This document shows positions 1-22,089 of a stretch of DNA of 64,000 bases, piece after piece. The notes beneath the pieces were generated by a model. The model was not told where the DNA came from, did no database searches, and saw nothing but the letters and a program-made list of their open reading frames with translations. A program made the position numbers and the translations under genes. Position 1 is the stretch's first letter. The number at the start of each line of letters is the position of its first letter. The DNA is taken from contig CAJNYU010001215.1 of assembly GCA_905331475.1 (NCBI GenBank), positions 22,198 through 86,197 on the forward strand, written 5' to 3'. Origin of the DNA: Rotaria socialis. Its lineage: Eukaryota; Rotifera; Eurotatoria; Philodinida; Philodinidae.

Positions 1-9685
<9,685 letters not shown>

Positions 9686-12600
9686 CTTAACGTTTTTATT
9701 ATCAAGATTTTACTGATAAAATATTTTTATATAGAACTGTGGAATGGCAGTCGTAAGAGACTAAAAGAAAAAAATGAAAGCATCGATTTAGAAAGTTAAT
9801 TGAGCAGAACACGCAATAAGAAAAAAAAACTTACGACGAAGGAAATCATAAAGCATTTCTTCTTTTTATTGTTTTCCTATGTTGTAGCAAAAGACTTAAA
9901 TGGTTGATCAAAAGTCTAGATGAATTATCTAAATTAAAGTATACGGAAGAATATATTGAAGACAATCGGTATCTCTTTAAAAGAAAACAAATCATATTAA
10001 AGGGTCATACAAGGTCGCTGAAGAAAATATCATCAAGGATTTTTTGTTTGTCTTCCATACATCCGGTTCCAAATACGGACCAGAATGTTCTGGAGCTAGA
10101 GTCAACGTGAATAAAAGCCGACTGTGCTGCCACATATAATTCAACCTTCGATTGGAACTAAATGAGAATATTTAAAAAATTATTTCGAGCCTTTTATTAA
10201 ACTACGTTAATCATTTTTTCTAAACTATTTAAATTGAATAACTAACCAATAAAATAATTTGCTCTCTTGTATAAATAGGGTTTATATTTATAACATATGG
10301 ATTTTTGGTTAGACATTTATCATTCTTCATGTCTGACAATATGCCATCAGATCATCAATATAAAACATGGGTCAACGTAAAACAGGAGAATAATATCCTC
10401 GCAATAATGCTATTAAATAATCAGAGTTGTTCTTATTATTAATTCGATTTTTTTAGAAATAAAAATCGGACGACTTATTTAAATTTTCAAGGGTTGAATA
10501 TAGTACGACAGTTATGCCTATTATCGTTAAGAAATATTCAATCAAATAATAATTGACCTTTTTCTTTTTCGCAATCTTTGGTAAATCAACAGTTTATCGG
10601 AAATAATAGAAAAATATCAACGCATCAACAGAAATGTTAACTTTCTACGAGTGTTTATTCAAGTAGATCGACTAGTTTCATTGTAATCTTGATTGAATCA
10701 ATGAAATTATATTCCTATGTACAAACCAGATTTCCTGCAGTCTATTCAAAAAAAAAAGAAAGAAAGAATATAATCAGATTAATCAAAAACTATCAATGCA
10801 TTTTTATTATTCATTGAATCTCGCTGCAATTACAGTAAAATAATTGATTTTTATTTTGATACTAAATCAGTACCATAACGCTTTCTGATTATGAAAAATG
10901 GCTACGGAAAAGCATTTTTTACTGGGTCTCAATCATTATGCGCTTCCAGTGCTACGTTACGCCTATGTAATAAATCAACTTACATTTCTGTTGAAAAACA
11001 TAACAATCATATTAAATACAGTACGATTAATCGACAGAGATCCAGACAAACTACAGCATAAATATATTAGAAATAATTATTGACTGTTTGATTTTTGGTA
11101 ATTACTCCAATAGCAAAAAAGATACTTCGCAATTAAATGAGACGTTCAAACGATCTCCTACAGCTATATGGTGTGTTGTTTAAGAACGTAGTTTAAACGT
11201 ACATCGTTCGATGGTTATTAATATGAAACTAAGCCTTTTTCGCGTGTACTTATCCTAATTCATTGAATAGCAACTATTTCAAAAACGTTTCTTTAAGTCG
11301 GCAACACTCAAAATATAGTTTGACTATGGAATCATCATTGGCAGAAGATCAATGGGAGCACTAGAATAAATAGATATTCACAGCTGAGCTAAAGATAATT
11401 CTAGTGGCATTTGTTTTGGTATTTTCTAGTAGGAAAAGGAGCATCGTGGAACTGTGTATCTCAAGTACGAAACTCGGAGAAGCTTCATTTTCTTTTTGTT
11501 GCGGAAAATTATTTTCTTTATCATTCTACTTAATCTGAGCAAGTTCATTCTTGCGCATAGTAGATGTTAAAGAACAACATTAATTATTTTCTGAAGACTT
11601 TCTCTATAATAACATACTGACAATTTTTCATCTCATAGATGCTTCTTGTATATAATTTGAATGGACTGTTTGCTAGTAACTCGAAGTGATTTTCGCTGTT
11701 AAGAGGGTGAATTTTGTTAATAGCACAAAATACAGTCTAGATAAATTAATTTTCTTACAATGCAGTTCCAAGCCTTTAAACTAATAATTAATGGATCTAT
11801 CAAATGTTAATCTAGGGTTTTTTCTTTTATAAAAAGATGTTTATTTTAGGTCATGTAGACTATTTGACTAGCTTCATTTTAGATGAATTTCAAAGGGACG
11901 AGATAATTACGTTTGTTTTCTATTCACTCCCTATGTTCGAACTAATTTCATGTTTTTATTTTACCTTGTCAGAACATGTTGAGTTGCATTCTGTTAGTAA
12001 TCGGTATTATTCATATTCCCTAGTTTTTCATCTTAGAAAGAAAAATTACGATTGATATGAAACAAACATTCTACAGGTGAAAAATAATCTTTTGTTGCTT
12101 GACATGCAACGTTTCTTATGAAACAAAACAATACTTCATTTTTCACATGCACAACATGTGTCTCGAAATGGATACCTTAAAAACAACAGAAAGTAAAATT
12201 AGTTGAAAAATCCTTGCGTGTTTTACTCGAAGAAATTATTCATCGATGAACAATCACAAGGAACATCTTGTTGGGACTCGTTTTCCTGATTACACATACG
12301 ATTTGTTTTTTCGTTACTCTTCTAACTAATGGAAACAATGCCATCTCCATTCAAGCAGTCAAAACAAAAAACAGAACAAATGCTATATTAATAGACCAGC
12401 TGTCGACACAGTATAAGTATACTAGTTATTGAGAAAGAGAAGAAAATGCTTTCTGACAATTACTATCGTAATCAATAGTTTGATAGAATTTATTAGAAAT
12501 CTATGCAAATACAATAGCCACTGTAGATGCCATTATTTCAACTATAATCAAAAGAAAATGCATAAACAATATTAAAAAAATACGAGTACACAGATTTTGA

Positions 12601-12866
12601 TCCAAGATCTAACGCCTAATGAAATATAAGTACATGCAAAAATAAGATTTTGACGATATCAACACAACTGGAAGTCGTATTGCCTTAAACTTCATCGTAT
12701 AGATTGTTGTTTATACCAAGAAAAAATATCACAATATAGACGGTGGACATGTAACAACTGAAACTAAAATTCATTCAAATGACGAGTATTTGAACAGTCC
12801 CAGGTCGAGAGCCCACGATCGTAGACGGTGAAATACGATAGAATACAGTAACCGCAAACGGCATAT
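9686..12866. other. Intergenic, upstream of Cav1
   Basis: About 3.2 kb of AT-rich sequence between the calcium channel start and the small ORF at 12867. Only short ORFs without recognisable motifs or splice logic occur here. It presumably contains the channel's promoter and 5' untranslated region, but I can place no element with confidence. A CCCAGGTCGA motif near 12801 resembles the left end of the insertion at 43707. Confidence 0.6.
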
Positions 12867-13142
12867 ATGTCAAACTTGAATTCAAGTTTGCCACTACTGG
12901 AAGTTGATAAACAGACGATTACGATTAGCACTAGCGAAGATATTCAACAAATCAATCTATCCCTCTCCGACGTACTGCTCGATTTGGATCAATCAATCAC
13001 TGTTGATCTTGAAGGATATGGAAATGTTTTTCAAGGTCATGTAATGAGTACAAAAAAAGCAATAGAAGATTCTCTACGCCATCGTGCGGATCCGACTAGT
13101 GTAGCAACTGGTTGTCTGGTGATATTGTACGTGAAGAAATAA
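12867..13142 (+). CDS. Small ORF resembling the C-terminal tail of a bacterial-type alpha/beta hydrolase (possible fragment)
   Basis: A 91-codon ORF followed at once by AATAAAATC, a plausible polyadenylation signal. Its composition is protein-like: the core SDVLLDLDQSITVDLEG, then GHVMSTKKAIEDSL, then RADPTS. From memory this pattern (L-SD-L-DLD-P-V followed by R-AAI--SL--R-DP) is the small beta-rich C-terminal extension of bacterial esterase or S9-type peptidase proteins. No catalytic Ser, Asp or His region is present upstream; the preceding sequence is transposon-like (near 12801). It is therefore either the last exon of a gene whose other exons I cannot find, or a relic of an acquired gene. 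The family assignment is a recollection and not certain. Confidence 0.4.
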   Translation: MSNLNSSLPLLEVDKQTITISTSEDIQQINLSLSDVLLDLDQSITVDLEGYGNVFQGHVMSTKKAIEDSLRHRADPTSVATGCLVILYVKK

Positions 13143-14058
13143 TAAAATCATGCTTTTTTTAAAGCCTGTTTGCTTATTTATTTTGCTTTGCTTTGTTTTT
13201 ATGAGTGCTTGCTGTTCAAAATAGAGTTCAGGGGAAAATGTGTATATGGGACGAGAAAGAAACAGTGTAATACAAATAAGCCCAGTTAACGAGAGAGAGA
13301 GAGAATGAGAGCAAAATTATACATAGACAAAAAAAAACTCAATAGCAATAACTAACAAAGCGATGATAAATGCGAAAGGAAAAGAGGCCATTGAAAATGC
13401 AAATTTACAGGAGCGCAAACATAACAGCACACATACATACACACGCGCGCGCGCGCAATTAAGTAAACAAAAAGTAGACTGTTGGTTAGAAAAACAATCA
13501 AACGCACAGATAGATTAATAAAGTTGATCAAAAAAAAGAGCACGCATTCGAAACTTTGCCATAGCGTCTCTTGCTCCTGATGTGTGGTTTGTTCAGCACA
13601 AAAAATATCTTTTTTCCTTCTTAATGAATAAATTGCAACATTATTTTCTCAACTCATCCTCGTGATTTTGTTTCTTTTTGTCGTGTAAAAGCTTGTTGTT
13701 GTGAAATAACAACAAGAGAAAGCAGACGTAGATATGATCAGAGAGCACGCTCACGAATATATATCACTCGGCCAAAGATGAAAAAAAATACAAAGTAAAC
13801 AAACGGGGCAAACGAAATGTGGGTTTCTTTTTATGTGCGTATTTTTTATCATCGATAGAAAATACTGTTTTTGATGCGGTTAAAGATTAAATTGCCCGAG
13901 AATTGGTATTTATCTTTCTCAAATCAATGTCATATACAACAAGAGAAGCTTAGTGCATCTTCTTGGAAAATAGAAATAAAGAACCAAAAAAAAAAGGTAG
14001 TGCGTCACACAGAAACGAAAAGGAAGTTATCACATTGGGTAACAAGAACAACAGCAAG

Positions 14059-14094
<36 letters not shown>

Positions 14095-15320
14095 AGAAAA
14101 AACAGGACGCATGTACTACTTGTCATAATAAAAAAACGACACAAACACACACATATTTATATATATATATGTATATAGAAGGATTGACAAAAGAAAAAAA
14201 CAGGTTAACAAACAAACAAACAAGAAACCGTTGCGATTTTTTTTTACATTTAAAAAAGTAAGGTCAAAAGCTACATAAATAGCAACATAGATAAATGTTT
14301 TGAGCTTGAATTTCACACGAAATTCCATCGTCATCAAAAAAAAATGAAGACAACAGAATAAAGGAAGAAAATTCGTCACACTCGTTCAATCAGTATGAAC
14401 GAATAGCAGCAAATATATGATAGCATTAAATTCCATTCTCAATTGAATGCTTGAATACGATATTTGCTCAATGTAAACAATAGAATAAAATTTGGTATGA
14501 TAATATTATTCACCCATCAACAATATTTCATCATCGCCTAAAGTACAAAAATAACTTATTGAACAGAAACAAAAATTACTATTGACGAAGAAAAGATTAT
14601 TGAAGTTAAAAATAGCATATTCAAGCAATACAATAACATTTACATTTCGAATCCGTAGCGAGGACAGTTAGGGGTGTTACGTTTAAATTTTCAAAAAATT
14701 ATTAAATCGAGAAATAAATTTTCAAAAATTTAAAATAAATTAAATCGTTTGAAATTCAAATTGGTTAAATTTTCAAAATTAGTAGATAAACATAGTTTTT
14801 GACTTGATTGCTATTATTTAAGTCAACTTTGAGTATGTTTCCTGTTTTCTAAAGTTAAACCTAGTCATTCTTCTACGAATTGTGCTATTAAATATATTTT
14901 TATGAGTATCCCGGTGTTTTTGACGAAGAAAGATGACGGATCCTGCATTATCTGTAGAGAAATTTTGACTATTATGAACAAATATTAACCTAAAATACTA
15001 GGTTCTCCTCTCATTTAGTATTTACTACTGTTAAAGTCACGTATTTTCCTCATAGCAATGATGTGTGTCCATCTAAATAATTTATTAAATTCTAAATTAA
15101 ACTAACTTTTCGCGAAGTTAAATTTAACTTAAATAAACTGTAAATTAACACCTCTAATGACAGTTATAATTTTATTTTCAATAGGACTAGTCTGATGGCA
15201 ACTATTGCTTTTCATATATAGAGACGTATTACTTAGCATAGAAAAAACAATATGAATCGTGACATTATGTTATTATATGGGCTATAAATGAAAATGAGAA
15301 CGACTGATTTAGATTAGACA
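13143..15320. other. Low-complexity intergenic region
   Basis: AT-rich sequence with simple repeats: an alternating CA/CG tract about 13433-13457, a GA run about 14062-14092, and a TA-rich tract about 14156-14172. ORFs on both strands here simply translate these repeats (RERERE or SLSLSL strings), so I do not call a gene. The right part is presumably the 3' flank of the gene ending at 15321. Confidence 0.6.
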
Positions 15321-18300
15321 CTATGGAGTTGTTCTGACAATCGGAAGCTTCTCTATTTCTACATGGAATTGATCGAAGCTAATTCTATTGAAGATTTTTC
15401 GATTAATAGGAAGATGATTTCGTTTGAAATTTTTACCTTGCTCATAATGATTCATATTATCTGTCCATTTCATTGCTAAATAAGCAGTTAATTGATCAAG
15501 ATTAAAACAATCTGTTTGAGCATTTCGTTTTTCTTGACTGTAAACAAGTTGCAATGCATTTGACATAATATGAGATGATGATTGTTGTTGTTTTTGTGCT
15601 TGATGAAATAAGCTTGTTGACTTTTCATAATTGTTGTCTTCCTCTTCATCAGTATCATCATGTTGAGATTTAGCATCAATTAATAACGACGACGATGGTA
15701 TTGGTTGAAAATAGGCTGTAGGTGGTGGAATCATATGTTGTGTTTGAGGTGAGTAAAAATATTGTGATGGATAAACTGTTGATGCTTGTAATTGTTCAAG
15801 ATCATAATAGGGTTTTTTAGTTGGCTGTAGATAAACTGGACCGGCTTGTGTTGCGTAAACAAGTAACGGCTCTTGAGTTTGTTCTGATGTTTGATTAGGT
15901 TCATCTTCAAGAGTTGTTTCATCTTGATTGGTATCACTAGGAGCTGCTGTTGCTGCATACGTTGTTGGAATAAGAACATATTGTGATTGAGATGGTAAAT
16001 ATTGTGTACGAAGTAAATTCATGTAGGCTAATTGTTGAGAATAATTAGCAGCATAACGTTGTTGATTGTATTGTAGAAGAAGTAGAGGATCAATATAAGA
16101 TGATTGTGATGGATAATTTCTATGATGTTGTTGCGGACGAATATCGGAACCAGAATAAAATAAAAGTCCACGATTATTTCGATGTTGTTGATTAGAACGT
16201 CGAGACGAAGGTTTCGAATTTACTGATGGATCATTTACTGGTGTAAATGATGAATTATCATTTGATTCTACTTGATGTTCCTTTTCATCAGGTACAGGTG
16301 ATGGTGTTGGTGTTTTGGGTTTATCCGATGTTGAATTTTCAACATCGAAACCAAATGAAACATCATTTAATTCAATGTCTATAGATTTATTTAGAAAAAC
16401 TACAGGCGGAGGTTTTGATTGTCGTTTAACTAACGATGGCAATGAAGAGGAAGAGGAATGAGATGATAATCGAGGTGACGATTGTTCAGTAACATGATTC
16501 GATACGGATGATGTCGGTGGTTGTGTTGACGTTAGTGGCTGCACTGATGTTTGAGATACTGCCTGTGACGATAGAGGAGGCGAAGAAGAATTTACAATTT
16601 TATTTTCTTCTTTTGTTGTTGTAGAAATAAATGGTTTTATATTCGAAAGACTATTACGTATATTTGGACGTGCAATTCCGTTTTGTGTTGATGGTTGAAA
16701 ACGACGTTTATCATTAGTATTCGAAGATATTGGTAGACGAGACGATCGCGATGATATTAATGAATTATTATCTTGCCGACGTTCTTTTATTATACGACGA
16801 CGATGTGTTACAGTTACAAATGGTTCAGAAATAATTTCACTGTTCGAATTATTCAATATTGTTGGTGATGATAATGAACAAGAATCATTATCATCGTTTG
16901 TTGGAGATGCACTGCGTACTGGTTCTAACCAATCGGGCAATGATGTTTTCCCATTCTAAGAAATAATTCAAAGATTAAAAATAACGTCTTGCATTAATAC
17001 GCTTATAATTATATGGTGTCCTATTCGTAGAAATAATTCGACTGTGTACTACTGCAGGAAAATTTTCTTGTCTATTTATTTTCTGCAGTCTATGACGATC
17101 AATATAAAAACTGTATATATTGGGTAAGCCATAGAATTTTGTATAGATGAAAATTTAAGAACTACTTAATTTAAATAGTTATACAATTATTTGACTACTT
17201 GTAAATTGTCAACCCTCATAATATTCAATGAGTTTTGTTATCACAGCAGGATATGTCTGTAGGCTCGTATTTTCTCTATCTAATAAAGAATATATTATCC
17301 ATCATATCCCGTTGCGCGCAGTGGGCACCTGTGTAGATGGCGCCACTTAGGAGGCCAAATGTTCATAATAGAGATATACATAAGATGGAGATAATCTATC
17401 TCTACCGCAAGACGACATGTATTCTTTTTCTGTATTTACAGATCGATACTCAGTTTTCTTGTAAGTGTATCAATAGAATTGTTTTGACTTTTGCATTTTT
17501 TTATTATTCTCTGCGATAACAAATGACGGTTATCTTCAAGTATTACACATGTTTTTTTCTTGTATGATAACAGATCAAATGTCTCTCATAGAGTCAACAC
17601 TAGTCATATCTGTTTTTCGAAACATCATTTACGAGGAACATTAAAGTTAAAATTTGGACCCTGTCACAGACGTTGTTGATAAATGGGGTGTATCAATAAC
17701 ATTCATGAACTACTTCTTTATTAAATTTCTCCATGCTTATATAAAACAAGGATGCAAACAAGAATTCGTTGAGAAATAGATAAAATAAAGTCATCTCCTG
17801 TAATCATCCACAGGATCTACATTGTATTTCACGTATTAATCCTTTAGGGATTTCACTAACAGCTTTCAGATTATTTGTAAAACGAAGAAAAAAAGACTTA
17901 ATAATTTGTATTTCTAATATAGAAAAGTCACCTCACATGAGTAACTCGCAGTGAATATATTTCAATTTACTCATCGTAGTGTTACTTATGGCTCACCTTG
18001 TCGTATCCACCTAAGAACATGTCAATATGTGTCCTCTAAAAGGCTCCTCTCATATGATTGATTTACTTTGATATTTCATATAGATTAAATTGAAAAAGAA
18101 GATGTGTCCTAAAAATTTCACAATGCTACTCACAGTTGTACTAGAATCATTAGTAGCATCGATATCGATTGTATTTGAATGAGATTCATCATCATTTGGA
18201 AGACTTATATTCGTTGTATATGCATTATTGATGGAATGTGTTGTTGTTGTTGTTGTTGCCGTTATTTCATCATCGTCATCAATATAATCAATCGATTGTA

Positions 18301-21300
18301 TATCTTCATCAATTTGTGAAGTTTTATTTTCATTATCATTTACCAATTCTTGTGTAATTTTAATCGGTTTACGAGATTTTCGTCGAGATGTTCCACTATT
18401 ATTACTATTTGCATCCGGTAATGATGATATTGTTTTGAATTTATTTGTATCTGTTGGCCGTAGCGGCGCTGAATTGTGTCGTTGTTTTTGTTTTGCTGTC
18501 GAATTACCATCAATGAACATGACAAGTTCATCAACATCAAGATCACCACGATGGCCCGGTATTAATTCAGTACGAATTATTTCTTGTTGTTGTAACTGAT
18601 TAAACAAAAACACAAGAAAATAAAAGAATTCAAAAATAACAATAGTAAAAAGCAGATCATTTACAAAAGAAATCGATCATTCACTACTCGTTAAGGCACG
18701 ATTACAGTTTTTCGTTTTTTTTTTGGTAGTTCGATTAATTGACTTTAGACATTTTTATATAATCAACTTACTTGTTTTCGTTTTTTAGATGATCGACTTG
18801 GAGGTTTATGCGATGCATTGGAATGGTGAGTATTATATTGTTCATGATGTTCGGGATTTCTAAGAATTAAAAATAAATAAATAAATGTTGATACGCACTT
18901 GAAGCCTATAAAAAAGAATCTTTTTACCGATTTTGTTGACTAGATACTAAGTAATTATTTTGCTGAGGCCTTTGTGGCGTATAAGAATGAATATCGTTAG
19001 TTGAATTATTAATGCCGCTTGGATCTATTCGAAATGAGACGATTTATTGATTTGTATAAAAAACTTATTTAATAAACTAAATTTCTATTGTTTTATTTTG
19101 TTTTTTTCTTTCTTACCACCATTCGAATTATAGTTGACAGTATCGGATAGTTTATAATACAAAAACATTATTGATGAGCATGTCCATTTATTGAATAGAT
19201 CTGGCATATCTGCCTGGATACTGAACGAATCATGATAGGTTTTAGATATGTATACCTGGTTTCTTTTTTATCGTTGTTTGAACTGGGTGGATGACGAAGA
19301 CGTTAAAGGTGTGGTAATTATATCGAAAAATGAGATAAGAATGTAAAAAGAGAGAGGGCTACTACTCAGTCAGTGGTTGTCGACGACAAGAGAAAGAAAG
19401 AAAAGATGCTGTGGTTGTATCAATACTAGTGTAGTTTTGCAATATAGTATTTCTCGCTTCGTTCGTTCGGTCTTTCTTTCTTCCTTCTCCTATGTTTAAC
19501 GTCGATTTCGATGATATAAAAACAAGAGTATGACTCACATATGTATATATATACACAGACATATATGTACACTTTCTTTGCCTAGTCATTTCAAAACTAT
19601 CGGAAATGACTCCCTTACTCAATGTATCACATGCGCATAATATAAAAACACAATTGCCCTTTAATACAAAAAAAAACTAAATACGACGGTACATACCATC
19701 CATAGCAGGCAATTTAAAACGTGGTACTTGACTAGCAAGTAAATGATGCTCATCATTAACATTCAATTGAACTAATTCATAACTTTCTTGTTGAGCTAAA
19801 TAACCAAAAAAAATTTTTTTTTCTTATTATAACAAACTGTCTATGGTCAACTCCTTCTATTGATAAAGAAAAAACATGACTACTTACGTAAGGATGAAAT
19901 ACGATCATGTTGACTAGTTCGATAATCGCTGGTTTTATTCAACTAGAAAAAACATGCATGTGTTTAATTTTTTTTTCTTCTTGAAATCGATTTCAATTAC
20001 CACTATTGTTGGTGTGTCATCATTATGCAATGATTTGGTTTTTGATAGCTGAGAAGAATTTTTCGTTGATAGAAAATTCGTTTTTCGATGTTCATCGTCA
20101 CTGTCCGAAGCTGAACCATTTCGTGTACTTCCACTATTTTCTGATGATGATTTGGTTGCTACTGACGAACCATGAGAATCAAAATCATTATTCGGAATTA
20201 ATTTACTATGTTCAAATGATTTTGATTTTGAATATGTTTGATTGTCCAATAAGTCATTTTTGTTAATTGCTGATGTTATTAATCGAGTTGTTGTTGTTGC
20301 TGTCGATGGCGATGATGATGATGATCGCGATTGTTGTCTGTCGTCATCCGTAGACTTTGAAAAGTAATCGAAACTTGCCTCTTCATGAGATTTATTTTTT
20401 GTTGATGATTTTTGTTTTTTAAGAATATTTGTTTGCGTTGCGTTCGATTGATTTGTATCCGTAGTTTGAGATACACAAATTTGATTATTAGTATTACCGG
20501 TTTTGCTAGTCGACATTGGATCCCTTGTCTAAAAAAACAAGGCATACTACTATGAAAGGAAAGAAAAAAAAAAGAAAGTCGAGACATCATTGTTATTCGT
20601 CGTTCTCTGTATTAGTAATACGTAAACCTGTTGTCACATATATAAACACACACACCCACACACCCACACACCTATCAGCACATCTATGCTAAAAAAAGAA
20701 GCACACAACAACAATAGGCCAATCGTTTTTGCCTTTTTCTCGCATATCGCCATATAAATATATACATATATATATATACATAAAACTCAAGTCAATACAT
20801 TTGACTTTGGATTCATTTCGAGTGCTTCATATGAATGGAAACAAAAATACACTTTACCTTCTTATAATCTTCGACTGTAAGATTCAATTGAACAAAAGAA
20901 TCAACCGGAGTACGTGTACGACAATTGTTTTGTATCATAGTATGTGTATCGTTATTATTGGTGATTGGTTGAAGACGACGTGCCTTTGTATTTGTTTCAT
21001 CAGCATTTTTTCTAGAAAGAAAAGATATGTATGCATCTACGGAAAAAAAAACAAGATCTTTAATTATAAGACATACTTAATTGATGAGGAAGATTTCGAT
21101 GCTATATCATATTTTTCATTAGCAACAAGATTATTGGCTGCTGTTTTTTCAAAATATTGTTTTTGTTGAATATGCGATAAAGATGTTATTCGATTATTTG
21201 TTAGTTCCTCATCATTGTGAATTATTGATGATTGTATTGGCAATTGTGACATAAGGATGCTTGAATGTTTTTGTTCGTCTTCGTTACGAAATACACGTTG

Positions 21301-21583
21301 ATAAACAAGTTCGAATTCGTTCTCGTCGAGTTCTTGTAATTGACGAATGTATTCTTTTGCTGTATCAAGCTGTAGATATTCGTCATTAAATATTTCAAAA
21401 TACTATCTAGAAAAAAACAAAATAGGAGCGGAGACCATTACTCACTCGAAACCCATTCCATTCTGATGGTAAACTATCGTAGAGATGAAGGAAATCTTCT
21501 GTTTGTTCTGTACGTAATAATTTAGCTAATTCAAGACAATGTTGATTAAAAACGGGATCTTCTTCTCCATTATTTAAATTCAT
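15321..21583 (-). CDS. Unrecognised 1213-residue low-complexity protein, 11 exons
   Basis: Start ATG 21583-21581. Exons from 5' to 3': 21446-21583, 21077-21369, 20858-21011, 20001-20528, 19888-19942, 19697-19795, 19117-19209, 18928-19024, 18772-18859, 18134-18595, 15321-16955. The total is 3642 nt, in frame throughout, with GT-AG junctions. The N-terminal 80 residues look folded and helical (LAKLLRTEQTEDFLHLYDSL, then a segment ending LVYQRVFRNEDEQ). A second conserved-looking block is PDLFNKWTCSSIMFLYYKLS, encoded about 19140-19209. A third is DLDVDELVMFIDG near 18540, and an acidic/threonine run follows. The rest is Ser/Thr/Asn/Gln-rich and probably disordered, ending in a charged helix-like tail. 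I do not recognise the family. A regulatory or scaffold role is only a guess from composition. The intron 16956-18133 (1178 bp) is far longer than the others. Confidence 0.75.
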
Positions 21584-22089
21584 TTCATTTTTTTTTATAG
21601 TTGTAGAGGCTCACGACGGTTATATATGTCGCGTACAATCGTAGTCAATATATGTCTGGATAAATACTCTAGCATTAGCTGCCATCAATCATGTAGCATG
21701 CCCTCAAAGAATGTGAAAAATGGCTCATAGCGCTACAATCAACGATATATAATTGTAAACAAGGTTTTAATCACAGATAATGATATCTCTAATATATTGT
21801 GTCGTATAGATAAAAGTATGAATGAATTTGATTATATACGAGTGAAGAATCATCATATAAACAGTGACATCTGTTGCAGAGAAATATTTGCTTAGAATAT
21901 GAATAAGAAATTATTGCAGTAGATATTTTTTATTGATTGAAGGAAATGAGGGTGTGATTGTGGGTATTGGTACGTCTTTGTACCATTCTCACACCTACAC
22001 GCACATCCTCTGTATCTAGAATAATGAACAAAGAATGTTGATACAAAGTTTGTTCAGCTCTATAGTTGTAGAATTGAATATCGCAGTTA
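21584..22089. other. Intergenic spacer with one telomere-like hairpin
   Basis: About 500 bp between two genes on the minus strand. It would hold the promoter of the 15-21 kb gene and the 3' flank of the DUF3638 gene. The only structure I see is the G-rich/C-rich hairpin at 21948-22010. Confidence 0.6.
21948..22010. repeat. Telomere-like hairpin 1 (imperfect)
   Basis: The left arm GAGGGTGTGATTGTGGG is followed after a short loop by a C-rich arm ending CACACCTACACGCACATCCTC. The right arm is an imperfect reverse complement of the left. The G-rich motif resembles the TGTGGG telomeric repeat known from Adineta. Confidence 0.6.

Noticed and set aside
13871..14379. Several overlapping ORFs with RERERE or SLSLSL strings
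   Set aside because: They translate a GA microsatellite on both strands and have no other content.
20729..21169. 146-codon plus-strand ORF
   Set aside because: It is antisense to well-supported exons of the minus-strand gene (20858-21011 and 21077-21369).
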